DNA of 64,000 nucleotides from Ectobacillus funiculus (GCF_004138295.1 NZ_SCFM01000004.1:496001-560000); one strand, 5' to 3'; numbered from the stretch's first letter, positions 26,786-36,149 are shown. The notes: generated from the sequence alone by a model not told the origin. Translations and numbers: made by a program.

Positions 26786-28158
26786 TATGATTCCTCCTTA
26801 TATGGCTGCTGAGCAATTAAGCAGCAATATTGCAAGACGGACCGGACGGATGGACGAATAGGCGTTGGTATCGCGGTTGGAAGCATATTTTTGGATGGCT
26901 TTGAATTCACTTCAATAAGCCAAGGATTTCCGTCTTTGTCCAATCCTAGATCAATCCCGAGTTCTCCGTATAAACCGTCATAGCTTTGTCCAAGGCACCG
27001 GGCGGTTTCTAGTGCCAGCTCGGATAGCAGCTTTTTTAAATGTCGAACTTGTTTCTGGGAGAAGGCAAACTGCAGTACCTCATCGAATTTGTAAATTTCT
27101 CCACCCATTGCGATATTAGAGACAAATTCATTTGGGGAAGAAACGCGTGCAACAGCAGAGGTAAGCTTCCACTGGTTTTGTTCCGTTTTGTGGCAAAGAA
27201 TACGAAAATCAACAGGACGTTCTTCATACGTATACAATGTTACACCTTGCTGAACGATGTAAGGCCGGTGCCCAATATAAGGCTTAAGCGCTGCAAATAA
27301 GCTATCGACCGATGTATATGAGGTATGAATGTCCCCTGAAAAGGTCGTATAGTTTAATGTATATTCATGTTCAGTACGAGTTACTTTAAAAATTTTTCGC
27401 CCTTGGCTTCCATAAGCTGGTTTGATAAACACGCAGTCATAAAGAGCGAGCGCTTTCTCTAATACTTGTTTGTTATCAAATAAGAAGGTGCAGGGAATAT
27501 ATGGCTGTAAATAAGCAAATTGCTCGAGTGCCTCATATACCTCCCATTTGTTCAAAAAGCGGTCGTTAAAGTGGGGAATATGGTAGGTTTTTAAGGTTTG
27601 GAGCCAGCTGGAGAATACAGTGCTTTGCTCTGTTTTTCGAGAGTGAATGCGATTATGAACAACATTTGGAAATGGCATCTGTTCCTTTTTCCAGTGGCCA
27701 TCCTCATAGCGGTATCCCCACACTTCCTCACCCTTCCAAAGAGACAAAGAGGTAATATAGCAAAAGCAAGCGCTTTGTTCGCTTAAAAGGGCAAACTCTT
27801 CGCAAAAGGAGGAAAGAGAACCAAAGGAAACAGGATAGCTTTGCTCCTTGATTTCTGTAATAATCGCAATAACAGGTCCAAGATGCAGTGCCTTTTGAGA
27901 TGGGAGATAGCTGCAGTGGAGCTCATATTCCCCAGGGATTTTCAGGATCGCAAGAAGCTCTTTGCTGCAGAGAATAGCATTTTCTTTTTCACCTATTGAA
28001 GTAATATTCACAGTTACACTTGTTAGACCAAAAAAAAGTGTAATTGTATCATTCTGTTCAATCATCCATAGCTTGGCGAGTCGTTTCGATAGGGCAATTG
28101 TCTGATTATTTTCAATCAAGCTGCCTTCGGTTATTCTTACTGTTGTTGTAGAAAACAT
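26785..28158 (-). CDS. yheD: YheC/YheD-family ATP-grasp protein (first of four, YheD-like)
   Basis: About 457 residues, first gene of the operon. The N-terminal domain is about 120 residues. The ATP-grasp part holds VFIKPAYGSQGRKIF near 240 and YGELGIDLGLDKDGNPWLIEVNSKPS near 405, both intact. It is similar in architecture to the 24345-25709 protein. The symbol is by similarity to B. subtilis yheD and by position next to yheA; which of the four is the true orthologue cannot be decided here. Confidence 0.8.
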   Translation of the reverse strand: MFSTTTVRITEGSLIENNQTIALSKRLAKLWMIEQNDTITLFFGLTSVTVNITSIGEKENAILCSKELLAILKIPGEYELHCSYLPSQKALHLGPVIAIITEIKEQSYPVSFGSLSSFCEEFALLSEQSACFCYITSLSLWKGEEVWGYRYEDGHWKKEQMPFPNVVHNRIHSRKTEQSTVFSSWLQTLKTYHIPHFNDRFLNKWEVYEALEQFAYLQPYIPCTFLFDNKQVLEKALALYDCVFIKPAYGSQGRKIFKVTRTEHEYTLNYTTFSGDIHTSYTSVDSLFAALKPYIGHRPYIVQQGVTLYTYEERPVDFRILCHKTEQNQWKLTSAVARVSSPNEFVSNIAMGGEIYKFDEVLQFAFSQKQVRHLKKLLSELALETARCLGQSYDGLYGELGIDLGLDKDGNPWLIEVNSKPSKNMLPTAIPTPIRPSVRSVLQYCCLIAQQPYKEES

Positions 28159-28360
28159 AGAAGTCCCTCATTTGCTTGCATTTTGTCCAAGCTCTATAAT
28201 GAAATATAGATAATAATGTAGTTTATGAGTAAATGATACAACAGGTGAAATGGAAGGTTGGACTATCTTGAATTTGTGGTTAAATATAATTGAAATGGTA
28301 AGTCTTGGTGCGATTATTGGGGATATACGAATCACGTGCCTATTCAAATGCTGTTTCGAA

Positions 28361-28419
28361 ACCATTCTCCGTAGTCGGAAATTTTAAGAATACCATATAA
28401 GTGCAAGGGTTTCTTTATT
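28361..28419 (+). repeat. Dispersed repeat, copy 3 (partial, forward)
   Basis: Matches the central consensus ACCATTC..CGTAGTCGGAAATTTTA, then jumps to the terminal TTCTTTATT. The 5' arm and the terminator stem are missing. It lies in the 28159-28510 gap upstream of yheA, which otherwise holds only the two divergent promoter regions. Confidence 0.65.
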
Positions 28420-28510
28420 TCTTCATGTCATAATGAAAAAGATTTCCACATAGGATACATAGTCTGATATAGTTAAGAGCGTGCCGGAAATGGCTAAAGG
28501 AGGAAAAAGC

Positions 28511-28861
28511 ATGGCAACTAATATGTATGATGCAGCTTATGCGCTGCAAAAAGCAATTACGGAGAACCCGGATTTTCAAGCTTTAAAGGCAAGCTACGCA
28601 ACTGTACAAGCAGACCCGCATGCAAAGGTACTGTTTGAGCAATTCCGCAATGTACAGCTTGAATTGCAGCAAAAAATGATGCAGGGCCAACAGATTACGG
28701 AAGAGGATAATGCGAAGGCGCAGCAAATTGTCATGCAGGTGCAGCAAAACCAAAAGATTGCACAGCTTATGCAGGCGGAGCAGCGTGTTAATGTTTTCAT
28801 TGGAGACTTAAATAAAATTGTCCTAAAACCACTTGAGGATTTATACGGTTCGTTAGCGTAA
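28511..28861 (+). CDS. yheA: YheA/YlbF-family regulator-like protein
   Basis: About 116 residues, all helical, with the family pattern [36 protein letters not shown]. Relatives YlbF and YmcA form the RicT complex in B. subtilis, which affects RNA maturation, competence and sporulation; YheA itself is less well defined. The start at 28511 has AAAGGAGGAAAA just ahead, better than the in-frame ATG at 28481. It is followed by its own terminator. Confidence 0.87.
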   Translation: MATNMYDAAYALQKAITENPDFQALKASYATVQADPHAKVLFEQFRNVQLELQQKMMQGQQITEEDNAKAQQIVMQVQQNQKIAQLMQAEQRVNVFIGDLNKIVLKPLEDLYGSLA

Positions 28862-28874
28862 ATGCACAAAGACA

Positions 28875-28910
28875 GCGCCTGCATATAAAAAGCAGGCGTT
28901 GTTTTTTGCT
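28875..28910. terminator. Terminator between yheA and the glycosylase gene
   Basis: GCGCCTGC and GCAGGCGTT arms with a T-run (TTGTTTTTTGC) on the plus strand. It ends yheA and may also serve the converging gene. Confidence 0.75.
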
Positions 28911-28949
28911 ACTGTAATAAGATGTAAATTTCCAGTCCGCGAGTTTTCC

Positions 28950-29564
28950 TTATTTCGAAACAAACGGATGACCTTGAAAATAAAATCGCCACGGATAATG
29001 AACGGCTTCCTCTGCATAATCGATCCCAATCCGCGGGCCGGCTGTGATTTCATAACGCTGTGATAGATGCGTCTCGTCGGAGACAATTTCCATAAACAAC
29101 TCGTCGCTTTGCATAGACAATCCCTTTTGCTCCATTGTAATAGCAAGCGCCCGGCAGAGCTTCCCCGGACCGCTCGTTAGATTTTTATATTGCTGCTTCG
29201 TAATATCAGTTTTTCCAAAACGTGCCGATGCCATGTCCTCTATTCCTTCATCGGGTTCGAGAGCGCGGATGAGTACGCCTTGTGGAGTACCCTCTGGCGC
29301 TGTAATAATATTGAAGCAATGGTACATCCCGTAGATTAAATAGATGTACGCGTGTCCAGGCGGACCGAACATAATCTCCGTCCGCTCGGTTCTGCGGCCT
29401 CCGTAGCTGTGGGCAGCTTTATCATCAGGGCCCTTATATGCCTCTGTCTCGACAATTAAGCCGCTTCTTCGTTTTCCATCTACCACATGGACAAGCCGAT
29501 GTCCAAGAAGACGTTTGGCTACATCAAGTGTATCACCTTCATACCAGTTTATAGGCCATTTCAT
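28950..29564 (-). CDS. 3-methyladenine DNA glycosylase, AAG/Mpg family
   Basis: About 204 residues, the normal length. The blocks [43 protein letters not shown] (catalytic glutamate within VETEAY), [31 protein letters not shown] and [12 protein letters not shown] are the signature of the human AAG-type family. It removes alkylated purines in base excision repair. In B. subtilis the equivalent is YxlJ. Own promoter and GGAGAACC site. Confidence 0.92.
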   Translation of the reverse strand: MKWPINWYEGDTLDVAKRLLGHRLVHVVDGKRRSGLIVETEAYKGPDDKAAHSYGGRRTERTEIMFGPPGHAYIYLIYGMYHCFNIITAPEGTPQGVLIRALEPDEGIEDMASARFGKTDITKQQYKNLTSGPGKLCRALAITMEQKGLSMQSDELFMEIVSDETHLSQRYEITAGPRIGIDYAEEAVHYPWRFYFQGHPFVSK

Positions 29565-29656
29565 AGTAGGTTCTCCTTTTCAGAAAGTAGAATGTTGCAG
29601 TTGCTTTAAGGAATCAGGCGTTAGCTATTTTGCGTGTTGGAAGAATTCTCTGCTTG

Positions 29657-29724
29657 CACCTTAAGAAAGTATAAGTTTCTAACTGGAAGACCATTCGACG
29701 TAGCGAGAAATTTTAGGAATACAG
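29657..29724 (+). repeat. Dispersed repeat, copy 4 (5' half only, forward)
   Basis: CACCTTAAGAAAGTATAAG through CCATTCGACGTAG to TTTTAGGAATACAG; the 3' half with the terminator is missing. It lies upstream of the HAD-like gene. Confidence 0.7.
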
Positions 29725-29854
29725 CTAGAAAGTCTTGCTATCTGTTACAGTTTACCCACTTAGATTGGTTGTTACTGCCGTTCGTTCTAATTGTCATCCA
29801 TGCCTCATACGTTAATTGTAGAGTGCCACAGCTAAGAAAGGGAGGTTCCTCAGC

Positions 29855-30727
29855 ATGATTTATCGTTTATTAGCTATTAATATAGATGGAACATTGCTTC
29901 GTCCAAATGGAAGACTGCAAAAGGGAACGAAGGAAGCAATTGATTTTGTAAGGGAGAAGGGTGTATACGTTACGTTATTTACGAACCGCAACTTTCAATC
30001 TGCACAAAAGATTGCCAGGGCGTTAAAGCTAGGCTCCATCCTTATAACGCATAGCGGTGCTTTTATTTCTTCTTCATTAGATGAACCACTTATCCAAAAG
30101 CGTATTTCTGAGGAAAAAACATTCAATCTTGTGCAGGTGCTGGAGCATTTTGATTGCAATATCCGCATTTGCCATGAACGATTTTCCCTTGGCAATCGCC
30201 GCAGCCTTGCTTCCAATTTAATTGCGAAAACAGTGCTTTCGAGTGCCGATCCTGTGTTTTATCCCGTCCAGTTTGTAGAATCACTTGGTGACACGCTTCG
30301 TGATCAGCCAGTAGCCGCACCGAAAATTGATGTGTTTTTCTCAAGCAGACAGGATAAAGAGCAAGCCCTTGCTACTTTAGCTGAGGCGTTTGAAGATATC
30401 CATATCATTGAGTATGAAGGAGAGCAAATCGAAATTCTTCCAGCGAATGTTTCCAAGCTGCGAGGCTTACAGCAGCTTGGCAGCCATCTTGGGATTGAAC
30501 CGAGGGAAATGGTTGCAATTGGAGACAGTATGGATGACTTGGAAGTCATTGAAAACGTCGGTCTTGGCGTAGCGATGGGCAATGCCCCTGTTGCACTCAA
30601 AAAGGCTGCGGATTGGGTTACACGCTCTAACAACGAGCATGGCGTCACATATATGATTAAAGAGCACTTCCGTAAGCAATTTCCGCTTAATTTTCTTAAG
30701 GCTCATATTAAAATTAAAAAATGGTAA
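29855..30727 (+). CDS. yhaX: HAD-superfamily Cof-type protein, YhaX-like
   Basis: About 290 residues with the Cof/HAD-IIB layout: motif I at the N-terminus, a large C2 cap, and motif IV GDSMDDLEVIENVGLGVAMGNA. Motif I reads AINIDGTLL; in active enzymes it is D-x-D-G-T, so the nucleophilic aspartate is replaced by asparagine while the second aspartate is kept. Motif II also begins normally (FTNRN). Phosphatase activity is therefore doubtful unless deamidated. The protein is close to YhaX, a B. subtilis spore/stress protein next to hemZ. AAAGGGAGG precedes the ATG. Confidence 0.83.
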   Translation: MIYRLLAINIDGTLLRPNGRLQKGTKEAIDFVREKGVYVTLFTNRNFQSAQKIARALKLGSILITHSGAFISSSLDEPLIQKRISEEKTFNLVQVLEHFDCNIRICHERFSLGNRRSLASNLIAKTVLSSADPVFYPVQFVESLGDTLRDQPVAAPKIDVFFSSRQDKEQALATLAEAFEDIHIIEYEGEQIEILPANVSKLRGLQQLGSHLGIEPREMVAIGDSMDDLEVIENVGLGVAMGNAPVALKKAADWVTRSNNEHGVTYMIKEHFRKQFPLNFLKAHIKIKKW

Positions 30728-30732
30728 ATATA

Positions 30733-30765
30733 CCTCCTCAGACAAATGTCTGGGGAGTTTTTGTT
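30733..30765 (+). terminator. Terminator after yhaX
   Basis: CTCCTCAGACA pairs with TGTCTGGGGAG, followed by TTTTTG. Confidence 0.75.
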
Positions 30766-30784
30766 GGCTGAATCCGCTTTTCTT

Positions 30785-30920
30785 ATACTTTAAGAAAGTA
30801 TAAATTTCTAGTAGGAAGACAGTTCGACGTAGTTAGAAGTTTTAGGAACAAAGTATAAGTGCAACTACGCCTCTGTCTTCGCCCAAGGGCATGGCTCGCC
30901 AATCGGCGAGTTTTCTTTAT
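30785..30920 (+). repeat. Dispersed repeat, copy 5 (full length, forward)
   Basis: Full copy with the ACTTT/AAAGT variant of the outer stem, CGACGTAG core, TGTCTTCGCCC segment and the CTCGCC-AATC-GGCGAG hairpin with TTTTCTTTAT tail. CTTAT flanks it on the left and TTTAT on the right. It sits between yhaX and hemZ; the 30728-31090 gap holds nothing else but the terminator. Confidence 0.85.
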
Positions 30921-31090
30921 CAAAAATGAGAAGTTTGCACATATTGACCTCTCCCAGCCGTTCAAGTAAACTAAAGGGAGTTTTATCTTACATGAATGGG
31001 CAGGAAAGAACTTGGCTTGTATATGTCCTGTTCATCTAATTAGGCCATCCAAGGATGGGCGTTTTAATTTATGTGAAAAGGTGATAAACG

Positions 31091-32599
31091 TTGCGAATTG
31101 CAATTCAAAGCTTACAAGATGATAGATTTTTACGTCCGCTTCGGTTAATCAGCGGATTGTTTTATGAAGAGAGTGAAGTGTGTTTTGCGGAGAAAGGCGA
31201 TCTTGTGGTCGATATCTCGATTACAGGAGAGGATATTGTTACAGCATCGGCAGCTTTAACTGAGATGTCGACAGGGAATGTATACAGAGAAACGTTCGCT
31301 AAGGATGTTTCCGCTTTTGAGAATGAAAAGGAACGCTTCAAGCAAGTGAAGCATACCGTTTCCTATGTGTACCTATCCGTTCTGCAGCAATTGACAGGAA
31401 TTGAACAAAAATGGGGAGTTTTAACCGGTGTTCGTCCAACAAAGCTGCTTCATAAAAAGCTTCAAAGCGGCATGACGAAGGAAGAAGCACATAAGGAGCT
31501 GCGCGAGGATTACTTGATTCATGATGAGAAAATCGACTTAATGCAGCGCATTGTTGACCGCCAGCTTGCTGCTGTACCTGATCTGTATAAGTTAAAGGAT
31601 GAGGTGAGTATTTATATCGGGATTCCGTTTTGTCCGACGAAATGTGCCTATTGTACATTCCCGGCATATGCCATTAACGGAAGACAAGGTTCTGTTGATT
31701 CCTTCCTCGGCGGGCTGCATTATGAAATTCGGGAAATCGGGAAATTTTTAAAGGAAAAAGGTATCACTATTACAACTGTCTACTACGGCGGGGGGACGCC
31801 AACAAGTATTACAGCAGAAGAGATGGATATGCTGTATGAGGAAATGTATGAGTCGTTTCCAGGGGTAGCAAGCATTCGGGAAGTAACCGTTGAGGCCGGA
31901 CGACCGGATACCATTACTCCAGAAAAGCTAGAAGTGTTGAAAAAGTGGAATATTGACCGAATTAGTATTAACCCGCAGTCATACCATGAGGAAACATTAA
32001 AAGCAATCGGTCGCCATCATACAGTAGAGGAAACGATTGAGAAATATCATCTCGCGCGCTCTATGGGGATGAATAACATTAATATGGATTTAATTATCGG
32101 ACTGCCAGGAGAAGGGCTGGACATTTTCGAGCATACACTGGAAGAAACAGAGAAATTAATGCCTGAATCCTTGACGGTCCATACCCTTTCCTTTAAGCGC
32201 GCATCAGAAATGACGCAAAATAAACGAAAGTACAAGGTTGCAGGGCGTGAGGAAATTACGGAAATGATGCACATGGCTGAGGATTGGACGCTGTGTCATG
32301 GCTATGTTCCATATTATCTATACCGTCAGAAAAATATTCTTGGAAACCTTGAAAATGTCGGGTATGCAATTCCTGAGCAGGAGAGCATTTATAATATTGT
32401 GATTATGGAGGAAGTGCAGTCTATTATCGGACTGGGCTGCGGAGCTTCCAGTAAATTCGTGAACCCGCAAACAGGGGCGATTACGCATTTCGCTAATCCG
32501 AAGGACCCGAAATCGTATAATGATGGTTATGTTAAATATACAGAGGATAAGCTAAGAATATTAGAAGAACTATTCACGGAGCGCAGCATAATTAAATAA
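31091..32599 (+). CDS. hemZ: Coproporphyrinogen III dehydrogenase, radical SAM
   Basis: About 502 residues from a TTG start behind AAGGTGAT. An N-terminal region (1-160) precedes the radical SAM core: GIPFCPTKCAYCTFPAY near residue 178 with the C-x3-C-x2-C iron-sulfur ligands, then YYGGGTPTS and the E-x-G-R-P-D block. It carries out oxygen-independent decarboxylation in haem synthesis. HemZ is the long anaerobic form in Bacillus; hemE, hemH and hemY are 20 kb away in the same window. Terminator follows. Confidence 0.92.
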   Translation: MRIAIQSLQDDRFLRPLRLISGLFYEESEVCFAEKGDLVVDISITGEDIVTASAALTEMSTGNVYRETFAKDVSAFENEKERFKQVKHTVSYVYLSVLQQLTGIEQKWGVLTGVRPTKLLHKKLQSGMTKEEAHKELREDYLIHDEKIDLMQRIVDRQLAAVPDLYKLKDEVSIYIGIPFCPTKCAYCTFPAYAINGRQGSVDSFLGGLHYEIREIGKFLKEKGITITTVYYGGGTPTSITAEEMDMLYEEMYESFPGVASIREVTVEAGRPDTITPEKLEVLKKWNIDRISINPQSYHEETLKAIGRHHTVEETIEKYHLARSMGMNNINMDLIIGLPGEGLDIFEHTLEETEKLMPESLTVHTLSFKRASEMTQNKRKYKVAGREEITEMMHMAEDWTLCHGYVPYYLYRQKNILGNLENVGYAIPEQESIYNIVIMEEVQSIIGLGCGASSKFVNPQTGAITHFANPKDPKSYNDGYVKYTEDKLRILEELFTERSIIK

Positions 32600-32610
32600 T
32601 AACTTGTCAA

Positions 32611-32646
32611 AAAGAATCTTGGGGTATATCTCAGGATTCTTTTCTT
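32611..32646 (+). terminator. Terminator after hemZ
   Basis: AAGAATCTTG pairs with CAGGATTCTT and is followed by TTCTT. Confidence 0.75.
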
Positions 32647-32718
32647 ATCCCATTGGAAGATTAAAATATCAAACTCGTTTCCGGGTCAAGGTTCATTCGG
32701 CTGCTGCTTTAGTCATAG

Positions 32719-32786
32719 GAAGACGGGCAATTCCTGAACATCGTGAAACGGTCCCCTAGTGTGTAATCCTGTGGGCACACGTCTTC
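32719..32786 (+). ncRNA. Candidate structured leader upstream of the enoyl-CoA hydratase gene
   Basis: GAAGACG (32719-32725) and CGTCTTC (32780-32786) can form a 7-bp closing stem around two smaller hairpins, CGT-GAA-ACG and GTGTG..CACAC. The stretch is GC-richer than its surroundings and lies in a 350-bp gap (32600-32949) that codes for nothing obvious. It does not match a riboswitch class I know. It could be chance. Confidence 0.25.
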
Positions 32787-32949
32787 GAAAGGAGATAAAA
32801 AACTTCTAGTTTTGTGCGTAACGATAGCTTTTGGTAAGTTTTTGAGCCAGAGAGCGGATGGTTGTTTTTTCCTTACAAAAGCAGGATTTCCTTTTCACCA
32901 ACTCAAATTGTTTATAGATAAGGAAAATCAGAGAAGGAGAGATGACTCA

Positions 32950-33738
32950 ATGAATGTCTCAAGCCAAACAGAGTCTGTAATTGTCAAGTATGAAGGACGC
33001 ATGGCAACCGTGATGCTGAATCGACCGCAAGTATTAAATGCTCTCGACGAGAGTATGTTGCGGGAATTGGTTGATAAGCTGAAGGAAGTAGCGGACAGTA
33101 AAGTTGATGTTGTGGTTTTATGCGGGAACGGGCGAGGCTTTTCTGCGGGCGGAGATATTAAGTCAATGCTCTCCGATAGGGATGAAAGTAAATTTTCACC
33201 TATTATGGATATGATATCGGAGCTTATCATCACATTGTATACAATGCCCAAGCTTGTCATGAGTGCCATTCACGGGCCAACGGCAGGTCTTGGCTTAAGT
33301 CTTGCGCTAGCTGGTGATTATGTGATAGCGGATGCATCCTCCATTATAGCGATGAATTTTATTAACGTCGCTCTTATTCCAGACGGAGGCGGTCATTTCT
33401 TCCTGCAAAATCGAGTCGGCGAAAGCCTTGCGAAGCAAATTATTTGGGAAGGTCAAAGGATGAATGCTCATGAAGCATTAGGGCTTGGCATTATTGATGA
33501 GGCTGTGGAATCAGATTTTCAGCAAGCAGTGAAGCAAAAGGCGGGAGAATGGCTGCAGAAGCCGGTTCGTGCTATGATTGAAACAAAGAATATTCTTTGT
33601 GAGCGCAACAAGCCTGCATTGCTTCAAGCTTTGCAGCTTGAAAAGGAAGGCCAAAGCAAAATGCGTGCAACCAAGGATCACCAGGAGGGCATAGCAGCAT
33701 TTCTGCAAAAGCGCTCGCCTGTATATGGGGGAGAGTAA
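32950..33738 (+). CDS. yhaR: Enoyl-CoA hydratase/isomerase family protein, YhaR-like
   Basis: About 262 residues starting at the ATG after GAAGGAGAG; the longer in-frame opening from 32812 has no fitting ribosome site. The crotonase fold is shown by NRPQVLNALDESML, GRGFSAGGDIKSM (oxyanion hole) and IHGPTAGLGLSLALAGDYVIA (second oxyanion residue). Acts on acyl-CoA thioesters; the substrate is unknown. In B. subtilis yhaR lies near hemZ as here. Confidence 0.85.
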   Translation: MNVSSQTESVIVKYEGRMATVMLNRPQVLNALDESMLRELVDKLKEVADSKVDVVVLCGNGRGFSAGGDIKSMLSDRDESKFSPIMDMISELIITLYTMPKLVMSAIHGPTAGLGLSLALAGDYVIADASSIIAMNFINVALIPDGGGHFFLQNRVGESLAKQIIWEGQRMNAHEALGLGIIDEAVESDFQQAVKQKAGEWLQKPVRAMIETKNILCERNKPALLQALQLEKEGQSKMRATKDHQEGIAAFLQKRSPVYGGE

Positions 33739-33847
33739 GTAAAAGCTGCTAATCATTCAATAGGAATCTCATTTTTCCTAAATTTGTACAGCTGCTCTTT
33801 TTTCTGGTAGAATCTCTTTTACGTTTCTGTTGTGGGAGGCGGTCATT

Positions 33848-34399
33848 ATGATACAAAGTTTTCGACTTTCCTCATTTCCAGTGCTAAGAACGGGCAGACT
33901 GCTGCTTCGGGATATCTCACCTGCGGATGAATATGCATTGTTTCGTTGCTTGTCTGACGAAGAGGTGATGCGCTTTTGGGGAATGCCTGCACTGCAATCG
34001 TTAGAGCAAGCTGCTGCTATGTGTGAAAACTTTCGGCGGGGGTTTGCGGAAGGCCGCCATATCCGCTGGGGAATTATTCGGAGGAAAGATGGTGTCTTTC
34101 TAGGAACATGTGGCTTTCATTCTTGGGATCTACACAATCACAGCTGTGAGATTGGATACGAGATTGATAGAGGGCATTGGGGAAATGGCTATGCAACAGA
34201 AGCAATTCGTGCGATTGTTTCCTTCGCGTTCTCTTACTTAGATGTTTATCGCATCGGTGCACTCGTACATCCTGATAACAGGGCTTCTGAACGTGTGCTT
34301 CTGAATGCTGGCTTCCAAAAAGAAGGGATACTAAGCGGCTATATGTACAGCGAAGAGGAGTTTTATAATCTGAATATGTTTCACTGTAAGAAAGTGTAA
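33848..34399 (+). CDS. GNAT acetyltransferase, RimJ/RimL type
   Basis: About 183 residues. The start at 33848 lies 8 bp after GGGAGG. The RimJ/RimL form of GNAT is seen in LRTGRLLLRDISPADEYALF, IGYEIDRGHWGNGYATEAI (acetyl-CoA loop) and ALVHPDNRASERVLLNAGFQKEG. It transfers an acetyl group to an amine, perhaps a protein N-terminus. The last codons and the stop lie in a repeat-element copy (HCKKV), so the C-terminus was probably reshaped by that insertion. Confidence 0.85.
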   Translation: MIQSFRLSSFPVLRTGRLLLRDISPADEYALFRCLSDEEVMRFWGMPALQSLEQAAAMCENFRRGFAEGRHIRWGIIRRKDGVFLGTCGFHSWDLHNHSCEIGYEIDRGHWGNGYATEAIRAIVSFAFSYLDVYRIGALVHPDNRASERVLLNAGFQKEGILSGYMYSEEEFYNLNMFHCKKV

Positions 34400-34519
34400 A
34401 TTTCTTGCTGGAAGACAATTCGACGTAGTCGGGAGTTTTAGGAATACAGTATAGGGGCAACTACGCCTCTGTCTTCGCCCAAGGGCAGGGCTCGCCAATC
34501 ATTGGCGAGTTTTCTTTAT
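34382..34519 (+). repeat. Dispersed repeat, copy 6 (full length, forward)
   Basis: Full copy beginning CACTGTAAGAAAG and ending TTTTCTTTAT. The terminal stem is longer here (CTCGCCAAT with ATTGGCGAG). It overlaps the 3' end of the acetyltransferase gene and provides its stop. Confidence 0.85.
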
Positions 34520-34526
34520 TATAAAT

Positions 34527-34709
34527 CTATGCATGAAATAAAATGAGTTTGCCGCTTGAGGATGTGCAGCGGTACGTCTGGGTAATATCGTTTTGCTGCA
34601 GGATTTCTTCGCCTCGCTGCTTTGCTTCCGCTTCTGTCATCGCCTCAAAGGATTCCTCCAACAGCTTTGCACCGTCTTTGGCAAATGCAGTTAAGACATA
34701 CACTTTCAT
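34527..34709 (-). CDS. yhzD: Small YhzD-like protein
   Basis: About 60 residues, MKVYVLTAFAKDGAKLLEES, with a helical middle (AMTEAEAKQRGEEIL). Size, sequence style and location match B. subtilis YhzD, of unknown function. A GGGAAGGAGATGAC site precedes the ATG. It converges on the acetyltransferase gene with the repeat copy between. Confidence 0.75.
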   Translation of the reverse strand: MKVYVLTAFAKDGAKLLEESFEAMTEAEAKQRGEEILQQNDITQTYRCTSSSGKLILFHA

Positions 34710-34925
34710 TTTGTCATCTCCTTCCCTTTGAGATATTTAATTTATATTCCTATTTTTTTATAAAATGGCTCGTTTCCATAAGAAAAATCGTAGAGTGATA
34801 ATCAAACTATGTATGATGAACGTATCTGTTTTATTCTTTGACCTCCTCAATACGATCTAATCACGTCTAAGAAACATGATACAATGACTACAAGTATATG
34901 ATAGAAGGAAGGATGGGTATATTCT

Positions 34926-36149
34926 ATGAAGCTTACGTTCATTCACGCGGCAGACTTGCATTTGGATAGCCCATTTAAAGGGATGGAAACAGCAATGCCG
35001 TCGTTTATCTTTGAAGCGATGAAGGAAAGTACATTTCAATCATTTCAGCGTATTGTAGATACAGCGATTCAGGAGCAGGTTGATTTCGTTGTCATTCCCG
35101 GTGATGTATATGACAGGGAGGTAAGAAGTCTTCGCGCGCAGCTGTTTTTACGGGAGCAAATGCGTCGTCTGCATGATTATGACATTCAAGTTTATATAAG
35201 TCATGGAAATCATGATCATCTTGGAGGAAACGGAGCGGGTATAGAGCTTCCAAACAACGTTCATGTGTTTCAGCAGCCATTTGTGACGAAGCAGCCTTTT
35301 CATAAGCAAGGGCAACTGCTTGCATATGTGTACGGCTTTAGCTATGGGCAAAGGGCAGTAACGAAACGGATGGCAGCTCAATATGAAAAAGAAGAAGAGG
35401 CTCCATTTCATATCGGTTTGCTGCATGGCAGCCTTGAAGGAAATCATGAGCATAGCAGTTATGCACCATTTTTGTTATCGGAGCTTATGGAAAAGCAATT
35501 CGATTATTGGGCGCTCGGCCATATTCATAAACGGGTTGTGCTAAACGAGCAGCCGCCCATTATTTATCCGGGAAATATACAAGGAAGACATCGGAAGGAA
35601 ATGGGGGAGAAGGGCTGTTATCTTGTAACACTGATGGAGGGGCGTGCCTCCTATACATTCATTCCAACTGCCAGCATTATTTGGAAGGAAGCAGAGATTT
35701 CCATTGAGGGAATGCAAAGGATAGATGAATTATTGAAGCGCTGTGAAGAGGTAATGAATGACCTGCGCCGTGAGACAGAAGGAGTATTGCTCGTTTTGAC
35801 GATCAGCGGAAGCGGGCCGCTTGCATTATATTTACAAGACAGTCAGCATGTCGATGAACTTGTGGCGATTTTGGCTCAGGGAGAGGAACGGAACGATTTT
35901 GTTTATCCTATCTCATGTTTGAACCGGACGTATTCAGAAGAAGCATTAAAGGAGAGCCCGTTTCTATTGGATTTGCTTCAAGAGGCCGACTCCTTTTCAG
36001 AGATAGATATAGTGCTGCGGCCGTTTTGGAGCACTTCGGCTGTTAGGAAGGTGATAGAGCCCTTCTCAGAGGAGGAAAAGCAGGACATATTAGAAGAAGC
36101 AAAGCGCTTGCTTATAGGAGAGATGATGAAGGGAGGGAGAGCATATTGA
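34926..36149 (+). CDS. yhaO: Metallophosphoesterase, DNA repair exonuclease family, YhaO
   Basis: About 407 residues, SbcD/Mre11-like. All five phosphoesterase motifs are visible: HAADLHLD, PGDVYDR, SHGNHDH, LLHGS and GHIHKR. These bind two metal ions for nuclease activity. The partner is the SbcC/Rad50-like ATPase YhaN, whose TTG start overlaps the yhaO stop. The pair probably handles DNA ends or hairpins in the nucleoid. Confidence 0.9.
   Translation: MKLTFIHAADLHLDSPFKGMETAMPSFIFEAMKESTFQSFQRIVDTAIQEQVDFVVIPGDVYDREVRSLRAQLFLREQMRRLHDYDIQVYISHGNHDHLGGNGAGIELPNNVHVFQQPFVTKQPFHKQGQLLAYVYGFSYGQRAVTKRMAAQYEKEEEAPFHIGLLHGSLEGNHEHSSYAPFLLSELMEKQFDYWALGHIHKRVVLNEQPPIIYPGNIQGRHRKEMGEKGCYLVTLMEGRASYTFIPTASIIWKEAEISIEGMQRIDELLKRCEEVMNDLRRETEGVLLVLTISGSGPLALYLQDSQHVDELVAILAQGEERNDFVYPISCLNRTYSEEALKESPFLLDLLQEADSFSEIDIVLRPFWSTSAVRKVIEPFSEEEKQDILEEAKRLLIGEMMKGGRAY

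Noticed and set aside
32812-32949. Longer N-terminus for YhaR
   Set aside because: TTG start without fitting ribosome site; the start at 32950 has GAAGGAG and matches the crotonase domain.
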